DNA from: Fodinibius sp036381435
Lineage (GTDB): Bacteria; Bacteroidota; Rhodothermia; Balneolales; Balneolaceae
DNA: 64,000 nucleotides
Direction of reading: 5' to 3'
NCBI GenBank assembly: GCA_036381435.1
Contig: DASVCW010000039.1
Span: forward strand, 146,821-210,820
How positions within the stretch are numbered: position 1 is the first letter of the stretch; each line of letters opens with the position of its first letter. Made by a program: the position numbers and the translations under genes. The notes below the pieces were generated by a model, which saw only the letters and a list, made by a program, of their open reading frames with translations, was not told the origin of the DNA and did not search any database. Positions 9,101-16,516 of the stretch are shown one piece after another.

Positions 9101-9258
9101 GGCACTTATATTTTAATGGCAACTTTAACTGTAATTGAATTATACATAAAAGATTGATCATTTATCTTGATGAATTAAATGGCCGAAATTTTATCGACTA
9201 TGAGATATGACGAAAAGGAAATAATTTCTTACCTTTGGATGCTGGATTTATGACTTGC

Positions 9259-9314
9259 GATTTTTGATTGACGATTAGGCTTAATCTAAAATCGTAAATC
9301 ATCAATCAAAAATC
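9259..9314. repeat. Imperfect inverted repeat before tRNA-Arg
   Basis: Arms gatttttgattgacgatt and aatcgtaaatcatcaatcaaaaatc pair along most of their length, ending 3 bp before the tRNA 5' end. It may be an intergenic repeat or shape tRNA precursor processing. Confidence 0.5.
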
Positions 9315-9317
9315 CGA

Positions 9318-9391
9318 GCGCCCGTAGCTCAACTGGATAGAGCGTCTGACTTCGGATCAGAAGGCTGAGGGTTCGAATCCTTCCGGGCGTA
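9318..9391 (+). tRNA. tRNA-Arg (anticodon TCG)
   Basis: A 74-nt cloverleaf: acceptor gcgcccg/cgggcgt (first pair G-U), anticodon stem tctga/tcaga with loop cttcgga giving TCG, variable loop aggct, T-stem gaggg/ccttc with loop ttcgaat, discriminator A. No CCA is encoded. It reads CGN arginine codons. Its 3' part from 9345 is duplicated at 23065, marking the integration site of the island. Confidence 0.95.
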
Positions 9392-9393
9392 CA
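9345..9393 (+). repeat. attL: left 49-bp direct repeat of the island
   Basis: It begins tctgacttcggatcag at the tRNA anticodon stem and runs past the tRNA 3' end to tgta-ca. The right copy is at 23065-23113. The only difference is C (left) against T (right) in the tRNA variable loop at 9365. This copy completes the functional tRNA. Confidence 0.92.
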
Positions 9394-9400
9394 CCCCTAC

Positions 9401-9436
9401 AAGCCCTTGACTCGCAATGAGTTATGGGCTTTTTTA
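9401..9436 (+). terminator. Terminator downstream of tRNA-Arg
   Basis: Stem aagccc/gggctt with an inner actc/gagt pairing and a run of T residues. It lies within the island, so after integration the tRNA uses an element-supplied terminator. Confidence 0.75.
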
Positions 9437-9476
9437 TTTGTCATAATTACCAAGTACTAAGTAGGGTGATACAAAT

Positions 9477-9497
9477 TTGGGTAACATTTGGGTAACA
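9477..9497 (+). promoter_or_regulatory. Two direct TTGGGTAACA repeats: putative integrase arm sites, left
   Basis: Exact ttgggtaaca decamers at 9477-9486 and 9488-9497, repeat spacing 11 bp. Three more copies lie near the right end, one of them inverted. Short repeats inside the ends of a tyrosine-recombinase element are the usual form of integrase arm-binding sites. Confidence 0.6.
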
Positions 9498-9680
9498 TAC
9501 TGTCACTCCTGGCTGAAGAGTTATCTTTTATTAAGCTCATAATCCTTAAATTCTTTGTGCGATTTGCCCTGATTTTTCTGTCATACTCAGCATTAATCAT
9601 TATCTCCTGTTCCTCTCTACTTTTGTAATCTCATTCGAGTCTTTTAAATTGAAGTAATTCCTAAATAAGTAATATAAAAG

Positions 9681-9688
9681 TATGTTTG
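9681..9688 (+). promoter_or_regulatory. Possible -7 element before gajA
   Basis: tatgtttg fits the Bacteroidota -7 consensus TAnnTTTG exactly. A matching TTG at -33 is not clear at the expected spacing. The gene start is 73 bp downstream. Confidence 0.3.
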
Positions 9689-9746
9689 GCAAATTCCCCA
9701 TTAGACTGGTTCCTAAATTCTTTCCATATAGCATTCTAAAACACTT

Positions 9747-9754
9747 AGGAGAGG
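9747..9754 (+). promoter_or_regulatory. Strong ribosome binding site of gajA
   Basis: aggagagg lies 7 bp before the ATG. This is much stronger than the starts of most chromosomal genes in the window and fixes the gajA start. Confidence 0.7.
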
Positions 9755-9761
9755 TTTACAT

Positions 9762-11534
9762 ATGAAGGTTAGTCAACTAAAAATTGAAAGCTTCCGGGGT
9801 ATCAAAAAATGTCACCTAACCTTACCCACCCATGTTGCTTTAATTGGTGATAATAACACTGGAAAGTCGACATTGCTTGAAGCCTTAAATCTTGCCCTCG
9901 GCCCTAATAGATTAAACCGTTGGCCTGTTATTAATGAGCATGATTTTTATAAAGGAGATTACTTGTCAGATGAAGGAGAAAATCCTGAAATAAAAATTGA
10001 AGTTACTATAACTAATATAACTGATGAACAAAGGCGAAGGTTTGTTGACTACATTGAATGGTGGAATCAAGTAGATAATTCCTTTCACGTTGAATCGCCA
10101 CCGGAATCAATTGATAAAGATCAAATTACAGAAGCAATACGGATTACCTTCATCGGACTTTATGATCCCGAAATAGATGACTTTACGGCCCAAACTTACT
10201 TTACGAGAAGTTTGGCTGAAAGTGATAGGCCTCAACATTTTACCAGAAAAGACAAACAGATTTGTGGTTTTTTATATTTACGATCTCTAAGAACAGGTTC
10301 CAGAGCCTTAAGCTTAGAACAAGGTAGTTTACTTGATATTATCTTAAATATTAAAGGGATAAGACCACAAATGTGGGAGAATGCACTTGAAGAGGTCAGC
10401 TCTTACAATGTAGCGAGCAAACCAGAAGTAGGGATTTCTGGCATATTAGAGAGTATTGAAAACACAGTAAAAAAATATGTTCCTCGTGAATGGGGTGCTA
10501 CTCCTCATCTTAAAGTTTCAAAATTAACAAGGGAACACTTACGTAATACAATAACAGCCTTTATAGCTACTGGAGAAGGCGAACATGCTGCTCCTTTTTA
10601 TATGCAAGGTACAGGCACAATAAACGTTCTTGTACTTGCTATGCTATCCATGATCGCTAAAGATAAAAGAAATGTTATTTTTGCAATGGAAGAGCCTGAA
10701 ACTGCCCTCCCTCCATATGCTCAAAAAAGAATAATCCATGAAATTCGGAATCTTGCCTCTCAATCCTTGTTCACCTCTCATTCACCATATGTACTTGAAG
10801 AGTTTGGCTTAAGTGAAACGATGGTTTTAAGTAGAGATGAGAATGGCAGACTAAATCAATCCTTTATTGATTTACCCGATAGTGTAAAACATAAACGTTA
10901 CCGACAAGAGTTTAGAACACGATTTTGTGAAGGCCTCCTGTCAAGGCGATTATTAATTGCTGAGGGAGCTACAGAAGCAACAGCTTTACCTGCAGTTGCT
11001 CGTAGACTTTCTGAAATTAATTCTGAAGATTACTCATCGCTTGAAGCTCTTGGTATTTGTGTTGTCGATGCAGGATCAGAGACTCAAATCGCCGATTTAG
11101 CCAATCTATATGGGGGATTAGGTAAAGAAGTGTATGCAGTTTGTGATAAACAAGGCCAAGAAAGAAAAAATGAAATTGAAGCAGTAGTTGATCAACTTTT
11201 TATGCATCAGGAAGATGGTTTCGAGGGTTTAGTCCTCAATAATACAACCTCTGAAGCAATTGAAAGATTTATTGATTTGTTGGACTGGCCACCTCATCTA
11301 TTACAAGATTTCCCAAATCCAAAAGAAGACCCACATAATTCATTGTTTGAATATTTTAAATGGGCTAAGGGGAATTGGGGTATAGCTGATTTTCTTTCTC
11401 AATGTAATGAAAATGAAATCCCAATATGGATAAAAGAGACATGTGCTGAACTGAAAGAAATTTGTGGATATAATCAACAAGAAGAGTCAACTGATACTGG
11501 AAACGATTCAGACTTAACTCATGAAGAGGAGTAA
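9762..11534 (+). CDS. Gabija-like OLD-family ATPase/TOPRIM nuclease (GajA-like)
   Basis: A 590-aa class 2 OLD protein, the nuclease half of Gabija-type anti-phage systems. The ABC-type ATPase has Walker A GDNNTGKST (29-37), a signature-like segment near 281, Walker B VIFAMEEPE with E310/E311, and a switch-like H340 in TSHSP. The TOPRIM domain follows: E401 and E405 in AEGATE, D436, D462 in CDKQ, and a conserved-looking K536. The second Asp of the usual DxD is Gln (464). Family knowledge: ATP holds the nuclease off until nucleotide depletion during infection. The helicase gene follows after 2 bp, a pairing that supports Gabija over lone OLD nucleases. Confidence 0.8.
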   Translation: MKVSQLKIESFRGIKKCHLTLPTHVALIGDNNTGKSTLLEALNLALGPNRLNRWPVINEHDFYKGDYLSDEGENPEIKIEVTITNITDEQRRRFVDYIEWWNQVDNSFHVESPPESIDKDQITEAIRITFIGLYDPEIDDFTAQTYFTRSLAESDRPQHFTRKDKQICGFLYLRSLRTGSRALSLEQGSLLDIILNIKGIRPQMWENALEEVSSYNVASKPEVGISGILESIENTVKKYVPREWGATPHLKVSKLTREHLRNTITAFIATGEGEHAAPFYMQGTGTINVLVLAMLSMIAKDKRNVIFAMEEPETALPPYAQKRIIHEIRNLASQSLFTSHSPYVLEEFGLSETMVLSRDENGRLNQSFIDLPDSVKHKRYRQEFRTRFCEGLLSRRLLIAEGATEATALPAVARRLSEINSEDYSSLEALGICVVDAGSETQIADLANLYGGLGKEVYAVCDKQGQERKNEIEAVVDQLFMHQEDGFEGLVLNNTTSEAIERFIDLLDWPPHLLQDFPNPKEDPHNSLFEYFKWAKGNWGIADFLSQCNENEIPIWIKETCAELKEICGYNQQEESTDTGNDSDLTHEEE

Positions 11535-11536
11535 AT

Positions 11537-13351
11537 TTGTTTCAGCTTTCTAAAGAGCAGCAAAAAATTTTAGAATCAAACGGACATCTCTTGATTACAG
11601 GAGGACCTGGATCAGGCAAAACCACCATATCTATTTTAAAAGCTGATAAACTTGTGTCTACTGTACTAAAACCTGAACAAAAGGTATTATTTCTCAGCTT
11701 TGCACGAGCGACAGTATCACGTGTTATAGAGTCTATAAATAAAAATTCATCCATCACCTTAGAATCAAAAAGGTATGTAGATGTAGATACATTTCACTCC
11801 TTTTTCTGGAGAATTATCAAAGCACATGGATACCTGCTTAGTCTTCCAAGAGACTTGTCAATTTTAACACCACCATTAGAGGCCGTTGCATTATCAGACA
11901 TTAGAAATAAATTTGATAGTAACAAGAGACTGTTAGATTCAGAATTAGAAGAAAAAAACGAACAAGAAAAGTCTGAATTAATAAGAATTGCCCAAGAGGA
12001 AGGAAGAATTGCATTTGATCTATTTGCTTTCTTTGTAGATCAATTAGTCTCAAATAGTTATAAAATTCGAGAACTAATCACGAATGCATTTCCCTTTATA
12101 ATCATTGATGAATTTCAAGATACTAATACTGAGCAATGGTCTATCATTAAGAAAATTGGCTCAGTAAGTACTCTAATTGCCTTAGCAGATCCGGAACAAC
12201 GTATTTATGATTTTATAGGTGCCGATCCAGAAAGAATAGAACATTTCAGAAATGAATTTAATCCTTTAGAGTTCGATTTGAGCCATCATAATTTTCGTAG
12301 TAAAGGTCAAGAGATTTTAAAGTTTGGTAATCATGTAGTACAAGGAAGTTTTGATTCATCTTATAAAGGAATTGATCTAATTGGATATCCGGCAAATAAG
12401 AATCAAGCCTTTTACATACTAAAACTTGAAGTAATTAAACGGTGGAAAAAGTTAATTAAATCTGAAACAACGGACTGGTCATTAGCTATACTGGTTCCCA
12501 CTAAAAAAATGATGAGAACAGTATCCGATGTTTTGAGAAAAGAACAGTCGAATTTTCCTTCCATACCTCATAAAACTGCTGTTGAGATGGAAGGTGCAAT
12601 TCTTGCGGTAGAAATAATTGCATTCTTACTGCAACCACCGAAGACTAAGTATGACTTTCAAGAATTTGTTCATCACTTAATAAAATTCTATCAAGGAAAA
12701 GGTGGCGACTCACCAACTAAAACTGATATTAACACCTCACACCAGATTAAAAAAAGATATGATGACGCAGTTGAAAAATGGAATCAAAATAAAGACATAC
12801 CTAAACGAAGTATAATTAGATCTATTAAAGACGTTTATGAGGATTGTCGTAAGCTTGAATTTACCGGGAACCCAGAAAAAGACTGGATATTAGTACGCAA
12901 CAAATTAGAGGACGGCAAGGATAAAAGGCTTCAAGAGGTTGCGAGAGAAGCTAAAAATATCAGGTTATTAAATCGTGGGACACGATTAAGAGAGTCTCTT
13001 TCTGAAGATTGGAGAGAAAATAGCAAATATTTAAATGCCCTTGAAGTAGTCCAACAATCCTTTGTTAGAGAGCATTTTGCAACTTCAATGAAGCCTGAAA
13101 AAGGAATTATCGTGATGAATTTACATAAAGCTAAGGGTAAGCAATTCGATGAAGTGGTTATTTTTGAAGGATGGCCACGAAGAGCAAATGGCAAAATTGT
13201 ATCAAACCCAGACCGAATTCTTCGAGGAAATAATACAGATAGTGGAGTTAAACACGCTAAATATGTCTTTCGAGTTGGTATAACCAGGGCTAAATTAAGA
13301 ACAACAATAATGACACCTAAAATTGACCCCTGTGCATTATTAATCTCTTAA
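11537..13351 (+). CDS. Gabija-like UvrD/Rep-type helicase (GajB-like)
   Basis: A 604-aa superfamily 1A helicase. Q motif LSKEQQ (4-9), Walker A GGPGSGKTT (22-30), motif Ia LFLSFARAT, Walker B DEFQD (191-195), motif III ALADPEQRIYDF (217-228), motif IV HNFRS near 251, motif V MNLHKAKGKQFDEVV and motif VI VGITRAK near the C-terminus. It is longer than the roughly 500-aa GajB type. The start is TTG at 11537, 2 bp after the gajA stop, with GAGGAG inside the end of gajA, so translation is probably coupled. In Gabija the helicase partner responds to DNA ends and forms a complex with GajA. Confidence 0.8.
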   Translation: MFQLSKEQQKILESNGHLLITGGPGSGKTTISILKADKLVSTVLKPEQKVLFLSFARATVSRVIESINKNSSITLESKRYVDVDTFHSFFWRIIKAHGYLLSLPRDLSILTPPLEAVALSDIRNKFDSNKRLLDSELEEKNEQEKSELIRIAQEEGRIAFDLFAFFVDQLVSNSYKIRELITNAFPFIIIDEFQDTNTEQWSIIKKIGSVSTLIALADPEQRIYDFIGADPERIEHFRNEFNPLEFDLSHHNFRSKGQEILKFGNHVVQGSFDSSYKGIDLIGYPANKNQAFYILKLEVIKRWKKLIKSETTDWSLAILVPTKKMMRTVSDVLRKEQSNFPSIPHKTAVEMEGAILAVEIIAFLLQPPKTKYDFQEFVHHLIKFYQGKGGDSPTKTDINTSHQIKKRYDDAVEKWNQNKDIPKRSIIRSIKDVYEDCRKLEFTGNPEKDWILVRNKLEDGKDKRLQEVAREAKNIRLLNRGTRLRESLSEDWRENSKYLNALEVVQQSFVREHFATSMKPEKGIIVMNLHKAKGKQFDEVVIFEGWPRRANGKIVSNPDRILRGNNTDSGVKHAKYVFRVGITRAKLRTTIMTPKIDPCALLIS

Positions 13352-13624
13352 GATTGCTATCCCAAAATAGCATATTATAAGTATCCAAATATAGGCTTTG
13401 TCGGATCGGTTAATTCGGCCTTAATTTTATAAATCTTTCAATGCATAGGTATCCTACATCCCCACTGCACAAAGCTGATCTCAAATTTTTGCTCTTTCCG
13501 TCTTTTATGTATTGCCCTTATTTGAATTTCATACCCAGCAGTTCATCAAACTATTCCTTTCTAAATAAGAGCTCTTTAGTTACACGTTTTAATATAAGAA
13601 ATGCCCTAACTTGGCTTAATTTGA

Positions 13625-13658
13625 ACCCTAATTAGGCTAATTAGGCCTAATTTAGGGT
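13625..13658. promoter_or_regulatory. 34-bp near-palindrome with TAATTAGGC repeats: operator or origin candidate
   Basis: The segment runs from accctaatt to aatttagggt and is almost its own reverse complement, with a 1-nt offset. Inside are tandem taattaggc units. It is 65 bp before the XRE-domain gene, so it is the best operator candidate for that regulator. An iteron-like role for the island replication proteins is an alternative. Confidence 0.5.
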
Positions 13659-13700
13659 CATATATTAACTTAGTTAATAACTTAGTAGATTTTGTATCGT

Positions 13701-13708
13701 TATTTTTG
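13701..13708 (+). promoter_or_regulatory. Possible -7 element of the four-gene operon
   Basis: tatttttg fits TAnnTTTG. It is 15 bp before ATG 13723, giving a very short leader. No good -33 partner was found. Confidence 0.3.
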
Positions 13709-13722
13709 TATGTTAAAACCGT

Positions 13723-14004
13723 ATGGAAGCAAAAGAAATCAAACAATTACGTGATCATTTGGGATGGAGTTTGGCTAAGTTCGGCCGATACTTCGGTGTA
13801 ACAGCCCAAGCGGTTTTAAAGTGGGAAAGAGGTACTGCCCAACCTAACGACTTTGCTCTTGCAGCCATGATTCAGCTTCGAAGCAGGTTAGATGCAGCCA
13901 AAGGGGAACAACAAAAACAACAATTTGTAAATGGGCTAAAACGAGCTCTCCTTACCGGAGGTATCGTTGCCTTATTAGCCTATTTATTTAACCAAGATGA
14001 TTAA
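13723..14004 (+). CDS. XRE-type HTH protein with C-terminal membrane segment
   Basis: A 93-aa protein. Residues 4-55 form an XRE/YiaG-like helix-turn-helix (IKQLRDHLGWSLAKFGRYFG, then VTAQAVLKWERG). A basic linker follows, then one hydrophobic stretch at about 74-89 (ALLTGGIVALLAYLF) before a short acidic end. That suggests a DNA-binding protein held at the inner membrane by its C-terminus. It is first in a tight operon of four: the next gene starts 2 bp after its stop. A near-palindrome upstream could be its own operator. I do not recognise the family. Confidence 0.65.
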   Translation: MEAKEIKQLRDHLGWSLAKFGRYFGVTAQAVLKWERGTAQPNDFALAAMIQLRSRLDAAKGEQQKQQFVNGLKRALLTGGIVALLAYLFNQDD

Positions 14005-14006
14005 CT

Positions 14007-14699
14007 ATGGAGACTCAAACTATCCCCGAACCCTTTTCGCATGACAAAAAAGTATTTTTAAGTGGAAAACAGCTTGCCCAAATGTTAAATGTTTCTCCAC
14101 CAACCTTAAGTGAAGCTGTAAAAAACGGTCACAATTGTGGAGGTTACCCTGTAGCCGAATGGGCAATAGAAACAGGTACTGGCCGTGTTAAAGGGTATGA
14201 CGTTCCTGAATTTTTGGTTTCTAAAGGCCCTAAAAAGGACCAACAAAGGCCGAATCCAGAGACAAATGAGCCTAATAAGGCTAATATTAGCCCGAATCGT
14301 AGTAAAGAAGCACAAGGATTCGTTCAGTCCGTTATACACAACCACTATTCTTTACTTCCGGAGGGAGAAGATTATACTAAACCCATTGGGATACTTTCTT
14401 TCTCATCTATCATCAAAAAAGCCATTGATAGCGACACTCCAATGAGTAAAGGTATTATATTCTCCATAATTATGATGCTGGGGGCCATAACAGGACGGGC
14501 AATAAGCGATAGCACATGGGGAGCTATCATAGGAGGTGCTGCCGGAATAGGAACCGCTTCAGCTGGCTATTGTTACTTCAATAATCAGTTCCCACAACAA
14601 ACCCAAACAACTACTGATTACAAGCTGCCTGTAGCAAAACCTAACAACAGTGGTTTTATTCAAGATCTAAATTCCTTAAATACCAATCATTATGGATAA
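14007..14699 (+). CDS. Unknown protein: N-terminal HTH, C-terminal glycine-rich membrane hairpin
   Basis: A 230-aa protein I do not recognise. Residues 15-42 (KKVFLSGKQLAQMLNVSPPT onward) look like an excisionase/terminase-small-subunit-type helix-turn-helix. A polar Pro/Asn-rich linker covers about 74-103. Two hydrophobic segments follow at about 149-163 and 171-190; the second is a glycine zipper (GAIIGGAAGIGTASAG), a pattern seen in helix-packing and pore-forming membrane segments. A polar Gln/Thr/Asn tail ends the protein. Like its upstream neighbour it joins DNA binding to membrane insertion. It overlaps the next gene by 8 bp. Confidence 0.6.
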   Translation: METQTIPEPFSHDKKVFLSGKQLAQMLNVSPPTLSEAVKNGHNCGGYPVAEWAIETGTGRVKGYDVPEFLVSKGPKKDQQRPNPETNEPNKANISPNRSKEAQGFVQSVIHNHYSLLPEGEDYTKPIGILSFSSIIKKAIDSDTPMSKGIIFSIIMMLGAITGRAISDSTWGAIIGGAAGIGTASAGYCYFNNQFPQQTQTTTDYKLPVAKPNNSGFIQDLNSLNTNHYG

Positions 14700-14898
14700 A
14701 CTATTATTAGAGCTTCAGGCACTCGGTTTCCCCATGTTAGCCGACTGGATACATGAGGGAGAAATTGATCTCACTAAGTCAATCAAACACTTGGAAGAGA
14801 ACGAAGATATGATCGATGACGAGGAGGATGTTGAAGCTTTCAAACGAGCTGAAGAAATAGTACGGGAACTGTTTAACAAAAAGATCACAAACAACTAA
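14692..14898 (+). CDS. Small acidic hypothetical protein
   Basis: A 68-aa, strongly acidic, helical protein (HLEENEDMIDDEEDVEAFKR) without membrane segments or Cys. It starts within the last codons of the preceding gene (8-bp overlap), so expression is coupled. Size and charge would suit an antitoxin-like or DNA-mimic partner, but this is speculation from composition. Confidence 0.5.
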   Translation: MDKLLLELQALGFPMLADWIHEGEIDLTKSIKHLEENEDMIDDEEDVEAFKRAEEIVRELFNKKITNN

Positions 14899-14908
14899 TA
14901 TCATTGCT

Positions 14909-15145
14909 ATGGAAAAGCATCAAAAATTGCTGGAGAATAAGTTCCCTCACGCCGAAGAGGATTTATATTACAACACGGGCGGTGGCGTCATGTGGAGCTT
15001 ATTTCGAACCCAGAGTGGTGGCGTAACTATTTACTATCATGAGACGGATGAATTCCACATCGTTGGACCTAATAAAGCAAAGTTTTACTCAATAGCTGAA
15101 ATAGCTGATGGTTGGAATGCTTATGCTCAAGAATTAGAACTGTAA
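14909..15145 (+). CDS. Small hypothetical protein
   Basis: A 78-aa soluble protein with alternating aromatic and polar residues (VMWSLFRTQSGGVTIYYHET) suggesting a small beta-sheet fold. It is the last of the four-gene operon, 10 bp after the previous stop. I do not recognise the family. The following interval holds a perfect palindrome before the methyltransferase. Confidence 0.5.
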   Translation: MEKHQKLLENKFPHAEEDLYYNTGGGVMWSLFRTQSGGVTIYYHETDEFHIVGPNKAKFYSIAEIADGWNAYAQELEL

Positions 15146-15172
15146 AGTTAATAAGGGTGCCAGACCTTGTCA

Positions 15173-15192
15173 GTCTAATTTATAAATTAGAC
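15173..15192. promoter_or_regulatory. Perfect 20-bp palindrome before methyltransferase
   Basis: gtctaatttataaattagac is self-complementary over all 20 bp and ends 56 bp before the methyltransferase ATG. With no controller gene visible in this restriction-modification set, it is a candidate operator for the methyltransferase itself or for a regulator from the preceding operon. Confidence 0.55.
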
Positions 15193-15248
15193 ACAAGCCA
15201 TTATTTTAAAAAGCGATATCAACTCGTAGAGTTAATTATTAGTTACAG

Positions 15249-16514
15249 ATGGAAAACAAAAAAAACGTACTCTCTTTATTCTCCGGTTGTGGTGGATTAG
15301 ATTTGGGGTTTGAAGGTGGGTTTAAGGCTTTAAAAAGAACTATTAATACCCAAAAACACCCTGATTGGGTTGAAAAGGAAATTGATGAAAATTGGGTCAA
15401 ACTAAAATCTACCCAATTCAAAACAATCTTTTCGAATGATATCCTTAGATCAGCTGAAGCTGCCTGGGTTCCTTATTTCAATAAGTTCGATGTTATTAAC
15501 AACACATTCCATCGAGGTAGCATAGTTAATTATGTGAAGCAGGCTAAAAATGGAGCTGATTTTGAGTTCCCATCTAACATTGATGTTGTTACCGGAGGTT
15601 TCCCATGCCAAGACTTCAGTGTAGCTGGTAACCGCAACGGCTTCAAATCTGATAAAAGTCATACTGGAGAACTGCTTGAAAAAACTGAACCCAGTATTGA
15701 AAGCCGGGGGAAACTTTACATGTGGATGAGAGAAGTTATTGAACTGACTAAGCCAAAGGTCTTTGTAGCTGAAAATGTTAAGGGTTTAGTAAGCCTCTCC
15801 AACGTTAAAGAAATTATTGAAAATGACTTTAGGAATATTGGCGAAGATGGATATTTGGTAGTAGAAGCCAAGGTATTAAATGCCGCAGAATACGGAGTTC
15901 CTCAAAATAGAGAACGAGTAATATTTATCGGATTTTCAATTGAACATCTCAAAAACGAGATTATTGAGAAAATCGGCGGTGGGAAACGTTTACCTGCGGA
16001 ACTGGACCCTTACCCACCAAGGACTCATTACTTAAAAGAGGAAGATAAAGAAGATGATCTTGTTCCCTTTGTAAAAACAAAAGAAATCCTAACTGGCCTA
16101 AAAGAGCCAGAGAATTCTGAAGATCCCGCACATCGTACTTACTCAGGAGCAAAATTCATGGGTTCTCATTGTCAAGGCCAAACTGAAGTAGATTTGAATG
16201 GATTGAGTCCGACAATTAGAGCGGAACATCACGGAAATATAGAATTCAGAAGATTAGCGAAAGATCATGGCGGAAAGTATATTGAAGAACTTGAAAATGG
16301 GATGAAAGAAAGAAGACTTAGTGTAAGGGAATGCGCTCGGATACAAACATTCCCTGATGATTTTCAATTTGTGCGTAATCCAAGAAAACGTAGTGGTGAA
16401 CATAGATTAAGTGGTAGTGCTGCCTACAAATTAATAGGGAATGCGGTGCCTCCCATTTTAGGGTACAATATAGCTATGCGATTGGAACACCTATGGAATA
16501 AACTTTTTGATTAA
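15249..16514 (+). CDS. DNA (cytosine-5) methyltransferase, type II
   Basis: A 421-aa C5-MTase that protects DNA by methylating cytosine at an unknown site. Motif I LSLFSGCGGLDLG (8-20), motif IV GGFPCQDFS with nucleophile C120, motif VI ENVKG (175-179), motif VIII QNRERV (219-224), a target-recognition region at about 235-340, motif IX RRLSVRECARIQTFPDDF and motif X GNAVPP near the C-terminus are all present, so it should be active. It opens a three-gene cassette; the nuclease gene starts 2 bp after its stop. Insertions between motif I and IV make it longer than minimal enzymes. Confidence 0.93.
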   Translation: MENKKNVLSLFSGCGGLDLGFEGGFKALKRTINTQKHPDWVEKEIDENWVKLKSTQFKTIFSNDILRSAEAAWVPYFNKFDVINNTFHRGSIVNYVKQAKNGADFEFPSNIDVVTGGFPCQDFSVAGNRNGFKSDKSHTGELLEKTEPSIESRGKLYMWMREVIELTKPKVFVAENVKGLVSLSNVKEIIENDFRNIGEDGYLVVEAKVLNAAEYGVPQNRERVIFIGFSIEHLKNEIIEKIGGGKRLPAELDPYPPRTHYLKEEDKEDDLVPFVKTKEILTGLKEPENSEDPAHRTYSGAKFMGSHCQGQTEVDLNGLSPTIRAEHHGNIEFRRLAKDHGGKYIEELENGMKERRLSVRECARIQTFPDDFQFVRNPRKRSGEHRLSGSAAYKLIGNAVPPILGYNIAMRLEHLWNKLFD

Positions 16515-16516
16515 TT

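Larger units (their letters stand above)
9392..9761. other. Left island non-coding end
   Basis: This 370-bp stretch holds the tRNA terminator, two arm-site-like repeats and the putative promoter of the first cargo gene. The remainder is AT-rich with no open frame that I can support. Confidence 0.5.
13352..13722. other. Regulatory gap before unknown operon
   Basis: 371 bp without a credible gene. A weak hairpin (tgctat/atagca) follows the helicase gene. The right third contains the nested inverted repeat at 13625-13658, a direct repeat aacttagt (13667 and 13679) and a -7-like element. A 64-codon frame at 13441 has no protein-like composition. Confidence 0.5.

Noticed and set aside
9401..9436. 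CRISPR repeats or array at the island end
   Set aside because: The repeated decamers are few, unevenly placed and lack unique spacers. No cas gene is present.
9762..13351. PARIS, AbiL or retron-linked OLD system instead of Gabija
   Set aside because: There is a UvrD-type helicase directly after the nuclease and no AriB-like TOPRIM gene, reverse transcriptase or msr/msd-like RNA nearby.
13441..13635. A 64-codon frame before the XRE gene
   Set aside because: Low-complexity Ser/Phe/Asn content, no ribosome site, and it overlaps the near-palindrome at 13625.
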